33,443 bases of DNA, from positions 1 through 33,443 of the IMG/VR virus record IMGVR_UViG_3300022847_000015; one strand, 5' to 3'. The notes beneath the pieces are model-generated. The model was not told the DNA's origin. It saw only the letters and a list, made by a program, of their open reading frames with translations, and ran no database searches. This document shows, piece by piece, positions 13,928-23,400 of this stretch. Position 1 is the first letter of the stretch, and the number at the start of each line of letters is the position of its first letter. This DNA is from a virus. A program made the translations under genes and the position numbers.

Positions 13928-15103
13928 ATGGCGCAGTTCACAGGCCAGCGGACCACGGGTAATATCGCAGCAGGCCAGCGCAAGATCGACGTAGGCAAGT
14001 CGATCCTGAATCTGGATCCGTCTGAGACCCCGTACACCGTGATTCTCAAGCGTACCGGCGACGGTATGGCAAAGGAAAAGACAGTCAACTCCACGTTCCA
14101 GTGGGCCGAAGATCAGCGCGAATTGCGTTGGGATGCGTTCGACAACGGGGCCGGCTACACCGATTCGGCTACCACAGTCGCGGTCGACACGGGCACCCGG
14201 TTTTACCCGGGCGCTCTCATCAAGGTTCCGCGAACCGGGGAAACTCTCCGGGTCACGGCTGTCTCGACCAACACCCTGACCGTCGTTCGCGGTTTCAGCG
14301 GTTCAACCGCCGCTGCCATCGTAGACGACGATCCGATTCTGGTTCTCGGCTACGCGGCTGACGAAGGCTCTCGAGCCCCGGCAGTCCGGTCCGACAACCC
14401 GACGTTCGTGACGAACTACACCCAGATATTCAAGAAGACTCTGGGCGCGTCGGGAACGTGGCGGTCGTCTGACAACGAGACCATGCCTCACGACTACGAT
14501 CATCAGAAGTCGAAGGCCCATGTCGAACACATGATCGACATCGAAACCGCCGCTGTGTTCGGGAAACCGGGCGAGATCAGCAGCACCGATGGACCGCTCA
14601 GGACGACTGGTGGTGCCCTGCACTACCTGACCTCCAACGCGCAGGCCATCGGCGGCACTCTCACCGAGGCCGTGTTCGATGCCTGGTGCGCTGATAAGGC
14701 GTTCAAGGACGGTTCAGACGAGAAGGTACTGTTTGCCAGTTCCTTCCTGATCTCGGTGCTGAATGGCTTCTCAAAGGCCAAGCTCAACACCGCGATCGGC
14801 CAGAAGAAGTACGGAGTCGCTTACACCGATTACGTCACTCCTTTCGGCACTCTGTCCCTCGTTCGCCACCGTTTGCTCGAAGGAGCGATCTACGGCAAGA
14901 TGGGATTCGTCGTGGACTTCAAGAAGGGCGGCATGAAGTACCGCTTCCTTTCGGGAGGCAAGGGCGGCAGTCGAGACACGCACGTTCTCCAGAACCGGCA
15001 AGAGTCGGATCGGGACGGGCAGATCGACGAGATCATCACGGAGGCAGGCTTCCAGGTCGGCCTTCCGGCAACCGGCGCGACCATCACGGGCGTAACCGGC
15101 TAG
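13928..15103 (+). CDS. Major capsid protein, SU10/DUF5309-like
   Basis: A 391-residue protein with AAGGAAG upstream of the ATG. The opening (GQRKIDVGKSILNLDPSETP), the beta-rich insertion around residues 75-135 (FYPGALIKVPRTGETLRV, VVRGFSGSTAA) and the core (VRSDNPTFVTNYTQIFKKTL, HVEHMIDIETAAVFGK, then HVLQNRQESDRDGQIDEI) follow the SU10-type HK97-fold capsid proteins (DUF5309). These form the icosahedral shell. A GC-rich hairpin follows directly after the gene, consistent with high expression of the capsid alone. Confidence 0.88.
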   Translation: MAQFTGQRTTGNIAAGQRKIDVGKSILNLDPSETPYTVILKRTGDGMAKEKTVNSTFQWAEDQRELRWDAFDNGAGYTDSATTVAVDTGTRFYPGALIKVPRTGETLRVTAVSTNTLTVVRGFSGSTAAAIVDDDPILVLGYAADEGSRAPAVRSDNPTFVTNYTQIFKKTLGASGTWRSSDNETMPHDYDHQKSKAHVEHMIDIETAAVFGKPGEISSTDGPLRTTGGALHYLTSNAQAIGGTLTEAVFDAWCADKAFKDGSDEKVLFASSFLISVLNGFSKAKLNTAIGQKKYGVAYTDYVTPFGTLSLVRHRLLEGAIYGKMGFVVDFKKGGMKYRFLSGGKGGSRDTHVLQNRQESDRDGQIDEIITEAGFQVGLPATGATITGVTG

Positions 15104-15114
15104 ACGGATTGAAG

Positions 15115-15140
15115 GGCGGGGGCTTCCAAGAGCCCTCGCC
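15115..15140 (+). terminator. Strong hairpin after the capsid gene
   Basis: GGCGGGGGCT (15115-15124) and AGCCCTCGCC (15131-15140) form a 10-bp stem with one G-U pair and a 6-nt loop. ACTTTCCC follows shortly after. It lies in a 61-bp gap between the capsid and the next gene and probably acts as a partial terminator or mRNA-stabilising 3' end. Confidence 0.65.
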
Positions 15141-15164
15141 CGACTTTCCCAGACGAAAGGCGAT

Positions 15165-15689
15165 ATGACCACAGCGAAGAAGACACCGGCCAAGAAACGC
15201 AAGCGCAAGCCGAAGACGGTTACGTTCATGTCGCGCTTTCCCGACCTCACCCTGATTCGCATTGCCCAGGACTACCAGTACGATGCCCGGGGCAAGGTTC
15301 TCGGCGTAGAGAAGCCCGAGCCTGACGAGTCGCCCTGGTCATACAGCTTCGAGGACTCCATCCTCGAGACCGAGGATGACATCTGCATTACGTTCATCCG
15401 GGAACACGAACTTTTCAACCGGGACATCTGGGAGGCAGGAGCCGCCCCGGACGAGCCCAAGCCCACCAACGGCGAGCAGATGAAGGCGATCTCCATTGCC
15501 GCTGCCAACCGGGACGTAGTAGCCCTCGAAGAACTGATCGAGGACGAAGGCAAAAACCACGACCGACTGCCGATCATCCAGGCCGCAGAAGCGGCTATAT
15601 CAGCAGTCGAAGCACCCCCGACCGAGCTGGGCGGAGTGTCAGATGAAGGAGCAATCGCATCAGACTCTCAGCCCTCAGACAGCGACTAA
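15165..15689 (+). CDS. Hypothetical head-tail region protein, 174 aa
   Basis: The first 20 residues are extremely basic (KKTPAKKRKRKPKTV). The middle contains an acidic beta-rich section (WSYSFEDSILETEDDICITF) and a helical part, and the C-terminus is Ser/Asp-rich and disordered. GAAAGG lies shortly before the ATG. I do not recognise the family; similar unknown proteins often follow the capsid gene in short-tailed phages. Its 3' end overlaps the following connector gene by 31 bp in a different frame, a much longer overlap than elsewhere in the genome. Confidence 0.65.
   Translation: MTTAKKTPAKKRKRKPKTVTFMSRFPDLTLIRIAQDYQYDARGKVLGVEKPEPDESPWSYSFEDSILETEDDICITFIREHELFNRDIWEAGAAPDEPKPTNGEQMKAISIAAANRDVVALEELIEDEGKNHDRLPIIQAAEAAISAVEAPPTELGGVSDEGAIASDSQPSDSD
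15646..15651 (+). promoter_or_regulatory. Shine-Dalgarno AAGGAG deciding a non-canonical start
   Basis: AAGGAG sits 7 nt upstream of ATC (15659-15661) inside the 3' end of the preceding gene. It is one of the better ribosome binding sites in the window and has no ATG, GTG or TTG in the connector frame to serve. An ATG at 15643 is upstream of it and in another frame that closes after 31 codons. Confidence 0.55.
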
Positions 15690-16267
15690 CCCTCGCAGGC
15701 TTCGACCTGACGGACATCGAGGCAACCGATCTGCTTAATGAAGCAGTCCGGGATCTCGCCTCTACGTCCAAGTTCCCGCGCAAGCTATGGGAGTTTGACA
15801 CCGTTGTAGGCCAAACCGCCTACACGCTGCCGGTCGACTTGATCGTACCGCTGGTCGTCCGGGTCAATAACCGCAAGTACGAGAACTCGAGCGCGATGGA
15901 AGCCGCCCGGTTCGGCACCAATGACCTGATCCTTGACGCACCGGGCGCGTGGTGGACAGACGAAGGCGGCTTCTCGATCTGGCCGGCCCCGAGCGTGGGC
16001 GAGTCCGTAATCGTGCAGTACGTCTTTACCCCACCCGCCCTGGTCCTGGATGACGATGAACCTACGGCGTTCCCCGAAGAATTCCACCCGGCCCTGGTCC
16101 TGTACGTCGCAGCCGTTTACTACTCGACGGTTGAAGACAGCGCCGACCTCTCGCAGCTCAATGAAGAGCGATACCGCGTCCGAGCTTCCGAACTCGAGCG
16201 CCACCGGATCTCACTTGAAACCGGGGATGCGCCCTTCCAGATCGGGATACGGGGCGTAACGGCCTAA
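15659..16267 (+). CDS. Head-tail adaptor/connector protein with apparent ATC start
   Basis: A 202-residue protein. The coding pattern clearly begins before base 15700 (TLAGFDLTDIEATDLLNEAV, then FDTVVGQTAYTLPVDLIVPL), which matches the N-terminus of phage adaptor proteins that join the portal to the tail. The frame is closed by a stop at 15644-15646 and holds no ATG, GTG or TTG until 15839, which is far inside the domain. AAGGAG at 15646-15651 lies 7 nt before ATC at 15659, so an ATC start is the best reading. A frameshift from the upstream gene or a sequencing error are alternatives. A TAATG overlap joins it to the nozzle-like gene. Confidence 0.7.
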   Translation: MRLSALRQRLTLAGFDLTDIEATDLLNEAVRDLASTSKFPRKLWEFDTVVGQTAYTLPVDLIVPLVVRVNNRKYENSSAMEAARFGTNDLILDAPGAWWTDEGGFSIWPAPSVGESVIVQYVFTPPALVLDDDEPTAFPEEFHPALVLYVAAVYYSTVEDSADLSQLNEERYRVRASELERHRISLETGDAPFQIGIRGVTA

Positions 16268-18102
16268 TGGCTGCGAACCAAAGCCAAGTAGTCCAAGAGG
16301 ACTTTTCCGGCGGCTCAAACCGGGACGTAGCACCGCATCTGATTGACGATACGGCAGCCTACGACTACTTGAACATGGTCTTAGACGATGACGGGTCGGC
16401 CTACAGGCGAGGCGGCTCAGTTGCGTTCTCAGACAATGCGATGACCGGATCAGGAACCTTTCTCTTTGACGGGATCCTCAATGCCGGTCGACGGACGATC
16501 AGCGCAGATGCCAACAAGACCTACGTTCTCGACTCAGACGACGAGACCCTAATCAACCTGGATGCCTCTACCGGGATGTCGTACCCGAAACAGAACGCCG
16601 TGATGCTCGGCCTGGTCTTCATCGGAGGCGGGGCGATAACCGCCGGCGCAAGGTCTTCGACCACCCACACCGCGACCTCAGTTGTGGCAGTCACCAACGG
16701 CTCAAAGACCGTCACCCGGTCCAGCGGAACATGGAGCGCGATCGTCGTACCGGGCCACCTGATGAAGATTGGAACCGGGCGGATCTACGAGGTGCAGTCA
16801 GTCGAATCCGCAACCTCCCTGACCCTGCGCGAGAACTACGTGGGATCCACCGCAACGGGTCAGACCGCGAACTTCTACCCGATCTACCGCGTGACGGGCG
16901 GGGATCCGTACCACACAGGCGAGTATGTCGCGGTCTGTAACAACCGTCTGGTGATCGCAGAAGGTCGAATCGTCCGATTCAGCGCCATTGGCAACCCGCA
17001 CTCGTTCCCCGTCAACAACAAACACGAGCTGCCATCCGGGGCCAGAATCACCGGGCTTGCGGAGCTTGGCGGAACCCAGATCGTATTCACCACGGACGGC
17101 ATCTGGACGATCGAGGGTTTGGCCTACGAGATCGTGGACGCATCCGGCAACGGTCAGCACCGGATAAGACGACTCTCGGAGGCAATCGTGCTTGCCGGGG
17201 TCGCAGGGATCGCAGGGTATGAGCAGCAGCTCGTTGTCCCGGCTTCTGACGGCATCTATCTACTCGACGGGGTATCTACCCCTCAGCGGATCTCCCGGGG
17301 CATTGAGCGGCCTTACAAGGCGTGGATCAGGTGGGGAGCCCGGTTCGGAAAGGCAGTTGTCTTCCGGGGCCACTACATCCTGCCGATCGTATCGCCGCTC
17401 GGAACTGTCAAAGACATGTTCATTTGCCGGATCGACCGGCCCGTCAAGACTCGATACAAGGGCACTTCCTGGCCGTGGGTTCGCTTCTCAGGCGACGGGG
17501 GAGAGTCGGCGGCGCTCGAGATCCGCCACGGCGACAGCACACTTGACCCCAAGCTCTTCGCAGTCCAGGGGAGAGCCGCAGCAAAGATCGTGGAATGCTC
17601 GGACTTCTTCAACCCCGAATCGCCCAATGCCAACGACGCGGACGGTCTGCCCCCGGTTGCTCAGATCGTGACCCGGGACTACGAGACCGGGAATATGACG
17701 GAGAACTCAGTCCGCTCGGTTCGACTCCGGTACGAGCTGAAGGGCGGATCGCTCCGGGTTGAACGCAGTCTCGGAGGCCCGAACTACGATGTTGCCGGGT
17801 ACGCGAACTCGCTCAGGCAGTGGGGCGATGCTGACGCTGAATGGGGCGATGCTGACGGGCTCTGGGGAGTCGGGTTTGGCCCAGAGGATCCGGGCGTAAC
17901 CGTCAGTCCTACGGATGGCGCAGTCTTCTCGGACCTCACTTGCACACCGGGCGAATCAAACGGCATCCGTCCTCTCAAGTGCCGGGTAGGCAAACGGGCG
18001 CGGTACATGCGTTATCGGATCACCTGTAGCGGAACGGTCGACACCTTCAGGCTCCGGTCCATTGAAACCTTCATTCGGCCCTCAGAGGCGGTCAGACGGT
18101 AA
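16267..18102 (+). CDS. Tail nozzle / beta-propeller-like tail protein
   Basis: A 611-residue protein beginning VQEDFSGGSNRDVAPHLIDD, a type of opening common in phage proteins that form the tail nozzle or stabilise the packaged head below the adaptor (P22 gp10-like). Several blades are visible in the middle: VAVCNNRLVIAEG, ITGLAELGGTQIVFTTDGIW and GYEQQLVVPASDGIYLLDG each alternate short beta-strands as in a beta-propeller. A tandem repeat QWGDADAEWGDADGLWG lies near residue 520. Placement directly after the adaptor supports the role. It may be the main component of the short tail tube. Confidence 0.65.
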   Translation: MAANQSQVVQEDFSGGSNRDVAPHLIDDTAAYDYLNMVLDDDGSAYRRGGSVAFSDNAMTGSGTFLFDGILNAGRRTISADANKTYVLDSDDETLINLDASTGMSYPKQNAVMLGLVFIGGGAITAGARSSTTHTATSVVAVTNGSKTVTRSSGTWSAIVVPGHLMKIGTGRIYEVQSVESATSLTLRENYVGSTATGQTANFYPIYRVTGGDPYHTGEYVAVCNNRLVIAEGRIVRFSAIGNPHSFPVNNKHELPSGARITGLAELGGTQIVFTTDGIWTIEGLAYEIVDASGNGQHRIRRLSEAIVLAGVAGIAGYEQQLVVPASDGIYLLDGVSTPQRISRGIERPYKAWIRWGARFGKAVVFRGHYILPIVSPLGTVKDMFICRIDRPVKTRYKGTSWPWVRFSGDGGESAALEIRHGDSTLDPKLFAVQGRAAAKIVECSDFFNPESPNANDADGLPPVAQIVTRDYETGNMTENSVRSVRLRYELKGGSLRVERSLGGPNYDVAGYANSLRQWGDADAEWGDADGLWGVGFGPEDPGVTVSPTDGAVFSDLTCTPGESNGIRPLKCRVGKRARYMRYRITCSGTVDTFRLRSIETFIRPSEAVRR

Positions 18103-18644
18103 TGGCTATTTCCCTTCCCCACAACATCGTCAATGGAGTTGTCCCGGACGCAGACGAGGTGATGGCGAACCTGAATGCCTTGCTCAATCAGGCGAACAGG
18201 ACATTGCTAGTTGGCAAGATTTCAGGAGCCAACGGCACCGCACGAACCACAGCAGGCACGAATACCGCGCTACTTGCGGACTCGAGCCAAACATTCAGCG
18301 TGGCCGTGCCTTCCGTACTCGCTGTCGCCTTCAAGTCGCAGCTCGTCTTTGGTGCAAGGCCCGACTCCAACTTCGCCGGCTCGATTCAGATTGAACTAGA
18401 CGGCAGCCCGACCGTTCTGATTGCCTCTTACTCGCAGGTGCCAGCCGGGGGACCGGGTACAAACTTCGAGCATATTAAGAGCGTCCCGCTGGCTGGGGTC
18501 GGCCTTCTCTCACTCACTGCTGGATCTCACACCGTCGCGCTCCGGGCCAATCAGGTTGTCACTTTGGCTACAGGCTTCCAGATGGCTATAACCGGAGTTC
18601 AGATTCAGACCGGGTTCTGGGCCGGGATCGTGATGCCTTCATGA
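18102..18644 (+). CDS. Tail fibre/spike-like protein
   Basis: A 180-residue protein. The opening LPHNIVNGVVPDADEVMANL is a widespread N-terminal motif of phage tail fibre and receptor-binding proteins, where it docks to the tail. The remainder (residues about 60-180) is a beta-rich domain with many Ser, Thr, Val and Ala residues and a repeated hydrophobic pattern (HTVALRANQVVTL, then QMAITGVQIQ). It is short for a fibre and may be completed by the next protein. It overlaps that gene by 4 bp (ATGA). Confidence 0.6.
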   Translation: MAISLPHNIVNGVVPDADEVMANLNALLNQANRTLLVGKISGANGTARTTAGTNTALLADSSQTFSVAVPSVLAVAFKSQLVFGARPDSNFAGSIQIELDGSPTVLIASYSQVPAGGPGTNFEHIKSVPLAGVGLLSLTAGSHTVALRANQVVTLATGFQMAITGVQIQTGFWAGIVMPS

Positions 18645-18955
18645 GCATCGGCAACCTTCAGACCGAGGCTGACCTCGAGCGGTTCATTGAGCGGGCGGTC
18701 CAGAAGCCGGGCGTACTTCCCCCCGAGCGGGCGAACGGCTATTCGGAAGACGTAGGCGACGGCGTTGCTACCTCCATTGTGGTCACGCACAATCTGGGAA
18801 CCCGGGACGTATTGATCGAGGTCTACCGGAACAGTGCGCCATACGAAACGATCGCACCTACCGCAGCCCAGCGGACCAATGAAACGCAGGCCACGGTCGT
18901 ATTCGGCGTGGCACCGACTACCGATCAGTACCGAGTCGTCATAAGGAAGGTGTAG
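18641..18955 (+). CDS. Fibre/head-fibre beta domain protein (HNLGTRDV motif)
   Basis: A 104-residue protein with a short helical N-terminus (EADLERFIERAV) and a beta domain carrying IVVTHNLGTRDVLIEVYR. That THNLGT.DV motif is a recurrent trimerising or surface module at the ends of phage fibre and head-fibre proteins. Together with the previous protein it probably forms the adsorption apparatus. The gene starts inside the ATGA overlap and ends 4 bp before the next gene. Confidence 0.65.
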   Translation: MSIGNLQTEADLERFIERAVQKPGVLPPERANGYSEDVGDGVATSIVVTHNLGTRDVLIEVYRNSAPYETIAPTAAQRTNETQATVVFGVAPTTDQYRVVIRKV

Positions 18956-18959
18956 GCCG

Positions 18960-19769
18960 ATGCCAGCAAACGGACCAAGCGGAGGTGTAAGGCCGCAGAA
19001 GAATTGGCCCGGGAAGGGCAAGCAGAAGAAGCAGGGCGACTACTACGAGGTGCCCTACGGCTCCTACGACCCCTCAATAGCCGCACAGCGCCGGGCAGCA
19101 GAACGCGGGCTAGGGGATCTCCGCGACGATACGAAGACCGCTAACAAGTGGTCGAGGACGGACCTCAATCAGAACCTCAATGACATTGCCCGCAAATGGA
19201 CCCAGGGCAAGCAGGACATTCGCCGGTCCTACAGGCGTGAAGGCCAGAAGCTCGACTTCAGAACGACCGATCTCAAACGGGACGCCGGGCGAAACAGGCA
19301 GGACTTCTCTTCCAAGCTCGCTGACATCGGCAGGAAGTTCGGCATTCAGGCCGGTTCACAGAAGGAAGCCCAGAACGCATCCGGGACTCTGTATGGCGGA
19401 ACCGCAGCAGCAGCGGCGGCGAAGCGGGCAGAGAACCAGGCTTACGCCGAGAAGCCGATAGCAGTCGCACAGGGCCGGATGGAACAGGACTTGACCACGA
19501 ACCTTGCCCGGATCGGGACCGCTCGTACCCAGCTCGGACAAGACACCAAGACCACTTTCCAGCGTGGGAAGACCGATACCAAGCGGTCTCGCAAGCTGAC
19601 CAAGCTCGACTCCGGGCGCGGCAAGTTTGACCGGGGCAGAAAGCTCCAGCGTGGGATCCGGGAGCAGAAGGTGGGCGATGCCGACCTCATGCAGCAGTCC
19701 ATCTACTCAGCCCGTCAAACCAGACCGGGCGCATTCAACAAGTTCGGCAAGAAGAAAGGAAACAAGTAA
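18960..19769 (+). CDS. Putative internal virion/ejection protein, 269 aa
   Basis: A strongly basic, Gln/Asn/Arg/Lys-rich, almost entirely helical protein. The N-terminus is a flexible basic tail (RPQKNWPGKGKQKKQG), followed by repeating charged helices (LNDIARKWTQGKQDIRRSY, AGRNRQDFSSKLADIGRKF) and an alanine run (GTAAAAAAKRAENQAYAEK). No membrane segment is seen. Location before the giant internal protein and the lysin fits the set of proteins that short-tailed phages store in the head and eject to build a channel. The family is not recognised. Its stop overlaps the next start (TAATG). Confidence 0.6.
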   Translation: MPANGPSGGVRPQKNWPGKGKQKKQGDYYEVPYGSYDPSIAAQRRAAERGLGDLRDDTKTANKWSRTDLNQNLNDIARKWTQGKQDIRRSYRREGQKLDFRTTDLKRDAGRNRQDFSSKLADIGRKFGIQAGSQKEAQNASGTLYGGTAAAAAAKRAENQAYAEKPIAVAQGRMEQDLTTNLARIGTARTQLGQDTKTTFQRGKTDTKRSRKLTKLDSGRGKFDRGRKLQRGIREQKVGDADLMQQSIYSARQTRPGAFNKFGKKKGNK

Positions 19770-20491
19770 TGGCCCGGCTCAGTCCACAGAAGAAGCAGAA
19801 GCTCAAGCAGAAGGCGAAGGTTCAGTCTCGCCGCGAGAACACGGGGGCCAACGCGGTTGCTCAGGCCACGATCGCCGGGGCAAACCAGGACTACGGGCGC
19901 GAGAAGAAGTCAGCCATCGGTGCCCAGAGGGTCGAAGTCTCCCAGCTCAACAACATGCTCGGCAACATTGCGGGGTCCGGGCTCAAAGGCAAGTACGCAC
20001 AGCAGACCGTGAACGAGCTGCGATCGCGCAAGCAGGACACGATCTCCGGTCTGCCGTATGCCCTGGCCGATGCGAACGTGGCAAGGCGGGATGCGATAGC
20101 GGGAGCCCGGTCTGACCTTCTGGCGAACCAGTTGGCCCAGCAGCAGGACGTAGGCAGCCGGTACAACGATCTGCTCGATACGGCTCGGAGCGACAAGCAG
20201 GGCCGGATCGAGGACCGGGCAGATGCGAAGGCAGATGGTGGCCCGGGCGGACTGAGCAGCGGAGTCAAGAATGCCCTGATCGTGGCGAACGCCTACATGA
20301 AGGCGGCGAATCCGAAGGAACAGGCCGCACTCATGGCCGACCGCAACGGCTTCATTCTCGGAGTAGCGAAGGATGCCGAAGGCGCTGACCAGATCGACGC
20401 AAAGAAGGCAGTAGCAATCATCATGCGCCGGGTCAACAAGCCGATCGGTTCCGCAGCTTGGGCTCGTGAAAAGGCGAAGCGAACGGGCTAG
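19769..20491 (+). CDS. Putative internal virion/ejection protein, 240 aa
   Basis: A basic helical protein starting with a Lys-rich tail (SPQKKQKLKQKAKVQSRR). The central part (LNNMLGNIAGSGLKGKYAQQ, then DLLANQLAQQQDVGSRYNDL) looks like long amphipathic helices, and the C-terminal section (KNALIVANAYMKAANPKEQA) a small globular helical domain. It resembles its upstream neighbour in general character but not in detectable motifs. A role in DNA ejection is inferred from position between fibre genes and the 1403-aa protein. Confidence 0.55.
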   Translation: MARLSPQKKQKLKQKAKVQSRRENTGANAVAQATIAGANQDYGREKKSAIGAQRVEVSQLNNMLGNIAGSGLKGKYAQQTVNELRSRKQDTISGLPYALADANVARRDAIAGARSDLLANQLAQQQDVGSRYNDLLDTARSDKQGRIEDRADAKADGGPGGLSSGVKNALIVANAYMKAANPKEQAALMADRNGFILGVAKDAEGADQIDAKKAVAIIMRRVNKPIGSAAWAREKAKRTG

Positions 20492-23400
20492 ATGCCAAGC
20501 CGAGCGTCCAAAGAAGCCAAGCGCGGCCCGTCTAGTACCCGGCCCAAAAAGCGTCGTCCGAAGCCGAGGCCATCAGGCACTACCGCATCCGGCAAGGCCA
20601 ATATCGGAGGCGGGCTTGCAGGTACGAAGGGCTCTGGTACGGCGAAAGTTACGCGGCCCAAGTCATCCGGGAGCAATGGACGACCCGCATCTCCCACCAG
20701 CACGATTGACCCGGCTCTACTCGCTAATGCCACGACCGGGCTAACGGTCACACCAGAGCAACGGGCGCAGGTTAGCTCAAGGCTAGGTCAGACCGCAGGC
20801 GACGTAACGTGGGCCGACGTTGCCGAACTTACAGGCGTACCCGGAGCAGCCCGGGCACTAGGCGATCTGTCCGTATTGAGCGGGCCAATCTCCCCCCTTG
20901 CGGACGGTCCCACAAAGCAGACAACGATTCCAGGAGTGAGCGATTCGGTGGATCTGCTCACCACGCTCACAGCAGCCGGGCTACTGGTCAAGGCAGGCAA
21001 GGGCGGAAAAGGCGTGAAAGACGCTGAGAAGGCCGCACAGACGGCTCAGAAGGAGTCTCAGGCAGCAAAGGTGGCTAGAGGCGGTCAGGCTGATGTCAAA
21101 GGTGGCAGGGTCAAACGGAGTAATAGTGAACTAGACCGGCTCGAAAAGGCAACGGTCAAAAGACGGATCAAGGCAAACCGGGCCAAGATGACCAAAACAG
21201 CCCGGGCAAAGGACGTAGCGAAGGGCGCGAAGACCCGGGCACAGGCGAAGCTCTACGACGAAGCATTGAAGATTACGGCGGGTACAGGGACCGCAGGAGC
21301 CGGGGCACTCTCGGCCAGGGAGATCGCCAAGCAGTCCGGGTCAAAGGGCGCAGCGGCAAGGGCTCTGGCGAAAGAAGGCGCGAAGAGGACGGCAACCGCA
21401 CCAGTCCGGGCAGGAGCGGCCTTGAACCGGGCAGCCCTATCCCCAGCCGCTCTGCCAGTTACCGGAGTGGTGCCGGCGGAAGAGAAGGCCAGGAACCTCG
21501 CATCGTTGCCCTTCCAGCTCGGGGCGGCGACGGTAGAGAACCCGGGCGCGGTTGCTCAGGCTTCGCTTCAATCCGGGCGAGACATGTTGCTCGGGGCACC
21601 AGCAGCGGTCTACGAGATGGCGACGAACCCTTCAGGCGCACTCGAGATGATGAAGCAGGACTACGTTTCCCGCTACGGGCCATTGCTCGAGGGAGACTTC
21701 AAGTATTTCCGGGATCAGGTCGCAGAGAACGGCGGGCTCACCCCTTACGGATTGGACGCGCTGATTGTCGCCCCACCAGCCGGGCGAGTAGTCGGAGCAG
21801 CCGGACGATCGGGCGCACTCGGCAAGGGACTTCAGACCTTTATGACCAAAGAGCGTCCGGGTCTCTTCCGGGAAGCCGGGTCAGTAGCCCGGGAACAGGC
21901 ACTCTCAAAGAACGCAGTAGGAGTCGGGGCGCAGCGGACAATGGATGTGATCCGGGCTAGAAAGACCCGCAAGGGCGCTGAGAAGGGCAATGCCTTTTTG
22001 GACGCGGCCAACCAGCCGGGAGTGGTCGCACCGATCCGGGCAAATGCGACACAAGCCAGGAATGTCGCAGCTCGCAAGGCGCGGACCCGGGCAATCAACC
22101 TCGCACAGCAGGGCCGGGTTATGCGGACGGTCGCACTTCTGATGAGCCGCTTGTCACAGGATCAGAGCAAGGCGGTCAAGTGGGCGCTCGCACTAGGGAT
22201 CAGGACGGCGGACCAGGCCAAAGAGCAGCTTCCGGCTCGTATCGCAGCGATCAAGGCAGCCCGGGCAGCAGAGACCGACTACGGACCCCTGGACAACATC
22301 CCGGAGATCGAACAGGTCATAGCTCAGGCGGACGAGATATTCACCCCCGAGTTTGGTCAGACGATCGACCAGTTCCGCCGGGCAGAGAAACGACTGGCAG
22401 TAGGTGATCCGGTCAAGAGCGCGGCAAGGCGAGATCCGGCCCTAGACATTGAGCAGGCAGCGAACAGGCGGGTCGCACAGCAGGCCGAGCATCTGGGGAT
22501 TGAGCGGCTAGACGGCGAAAGCAACGCTGACTACATTGCCCGGGTCAGACAGACCGCAAAGGAAGCCGGACTCGCAGAAGCTGGGTACTTCCCCTCAGAG
22601 CTTTCCCGTCGACGCAGGTTCTCCCAGATGGCAACAGGCGGCACCCGCCATTCAGAACGCACGAAGGCGTACACCGGGGCGCTCTTCCGGGAGGGAATCG
22701 AGAACAACGATCCGTCCGTCCTACTCAGGGGCTTCCAGCGCAATGTGAAGCGCCGGAACTCATGGGAAATGGTCTCGGAGATATACGAGCGAAACAGCCT
22801 GCCGTGGAGCCGCGACAGGACCGGGCAGGGACTTTCACAGGCTGAGATTCTGAAAGAGGCCAACAAGCGCGGACTTGACGAGTCTTCATTCGTCTTGGCT
22901 AACCCGGGCCTACTTCGCCGAGCAGGAAACGTAGACATGGAACCGGGCAAGGCGCAAAGTGGATCCAACGACTTCGGCAACGCCTACATGGATGATCTAT
23001 CCAACGCAATCAAGACTTCCACCGAGGCGGCAGAAACGGCAGGCTTCGATGATCTGAAGGGATGGTACGCAGTCCCGACAAAGGTTCTTGACGAGCTTGA
23101 GTCCAGCATGCACGTTGGCAAGGTCGGGCGCGGGGCAGATATAGCAATGAGCAAGATGAGCGGCTACTTGCTCGCAGGCAACACCGGATGGCTCGGATTC
23201 CAGACGATCTCTACGGCAGCACAGGCAGCGATCGGCGGGGTCACACCCGCATCGTGGGTTCTGGCACAGATCATGTGGCACCGGATGAGAAGGGAAGCAA
23301 AGGGAACTGGAGCCAGGACCGGGCTACTTCGCCGCCGGGTAGCAACCTCGAGCCGGGAAATGCTCGGCAGCGAAGACTTTGATCGGTTCAATGCTTACGC

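Noticed and set aside
15642-15689. Programmed -1 frameshift joining the 174-aa protein to the connector
   Set aside because: The overlap has the right relative frames but no X-XXY-YYZ heptamer, and an ideal SD points to independent initiation.
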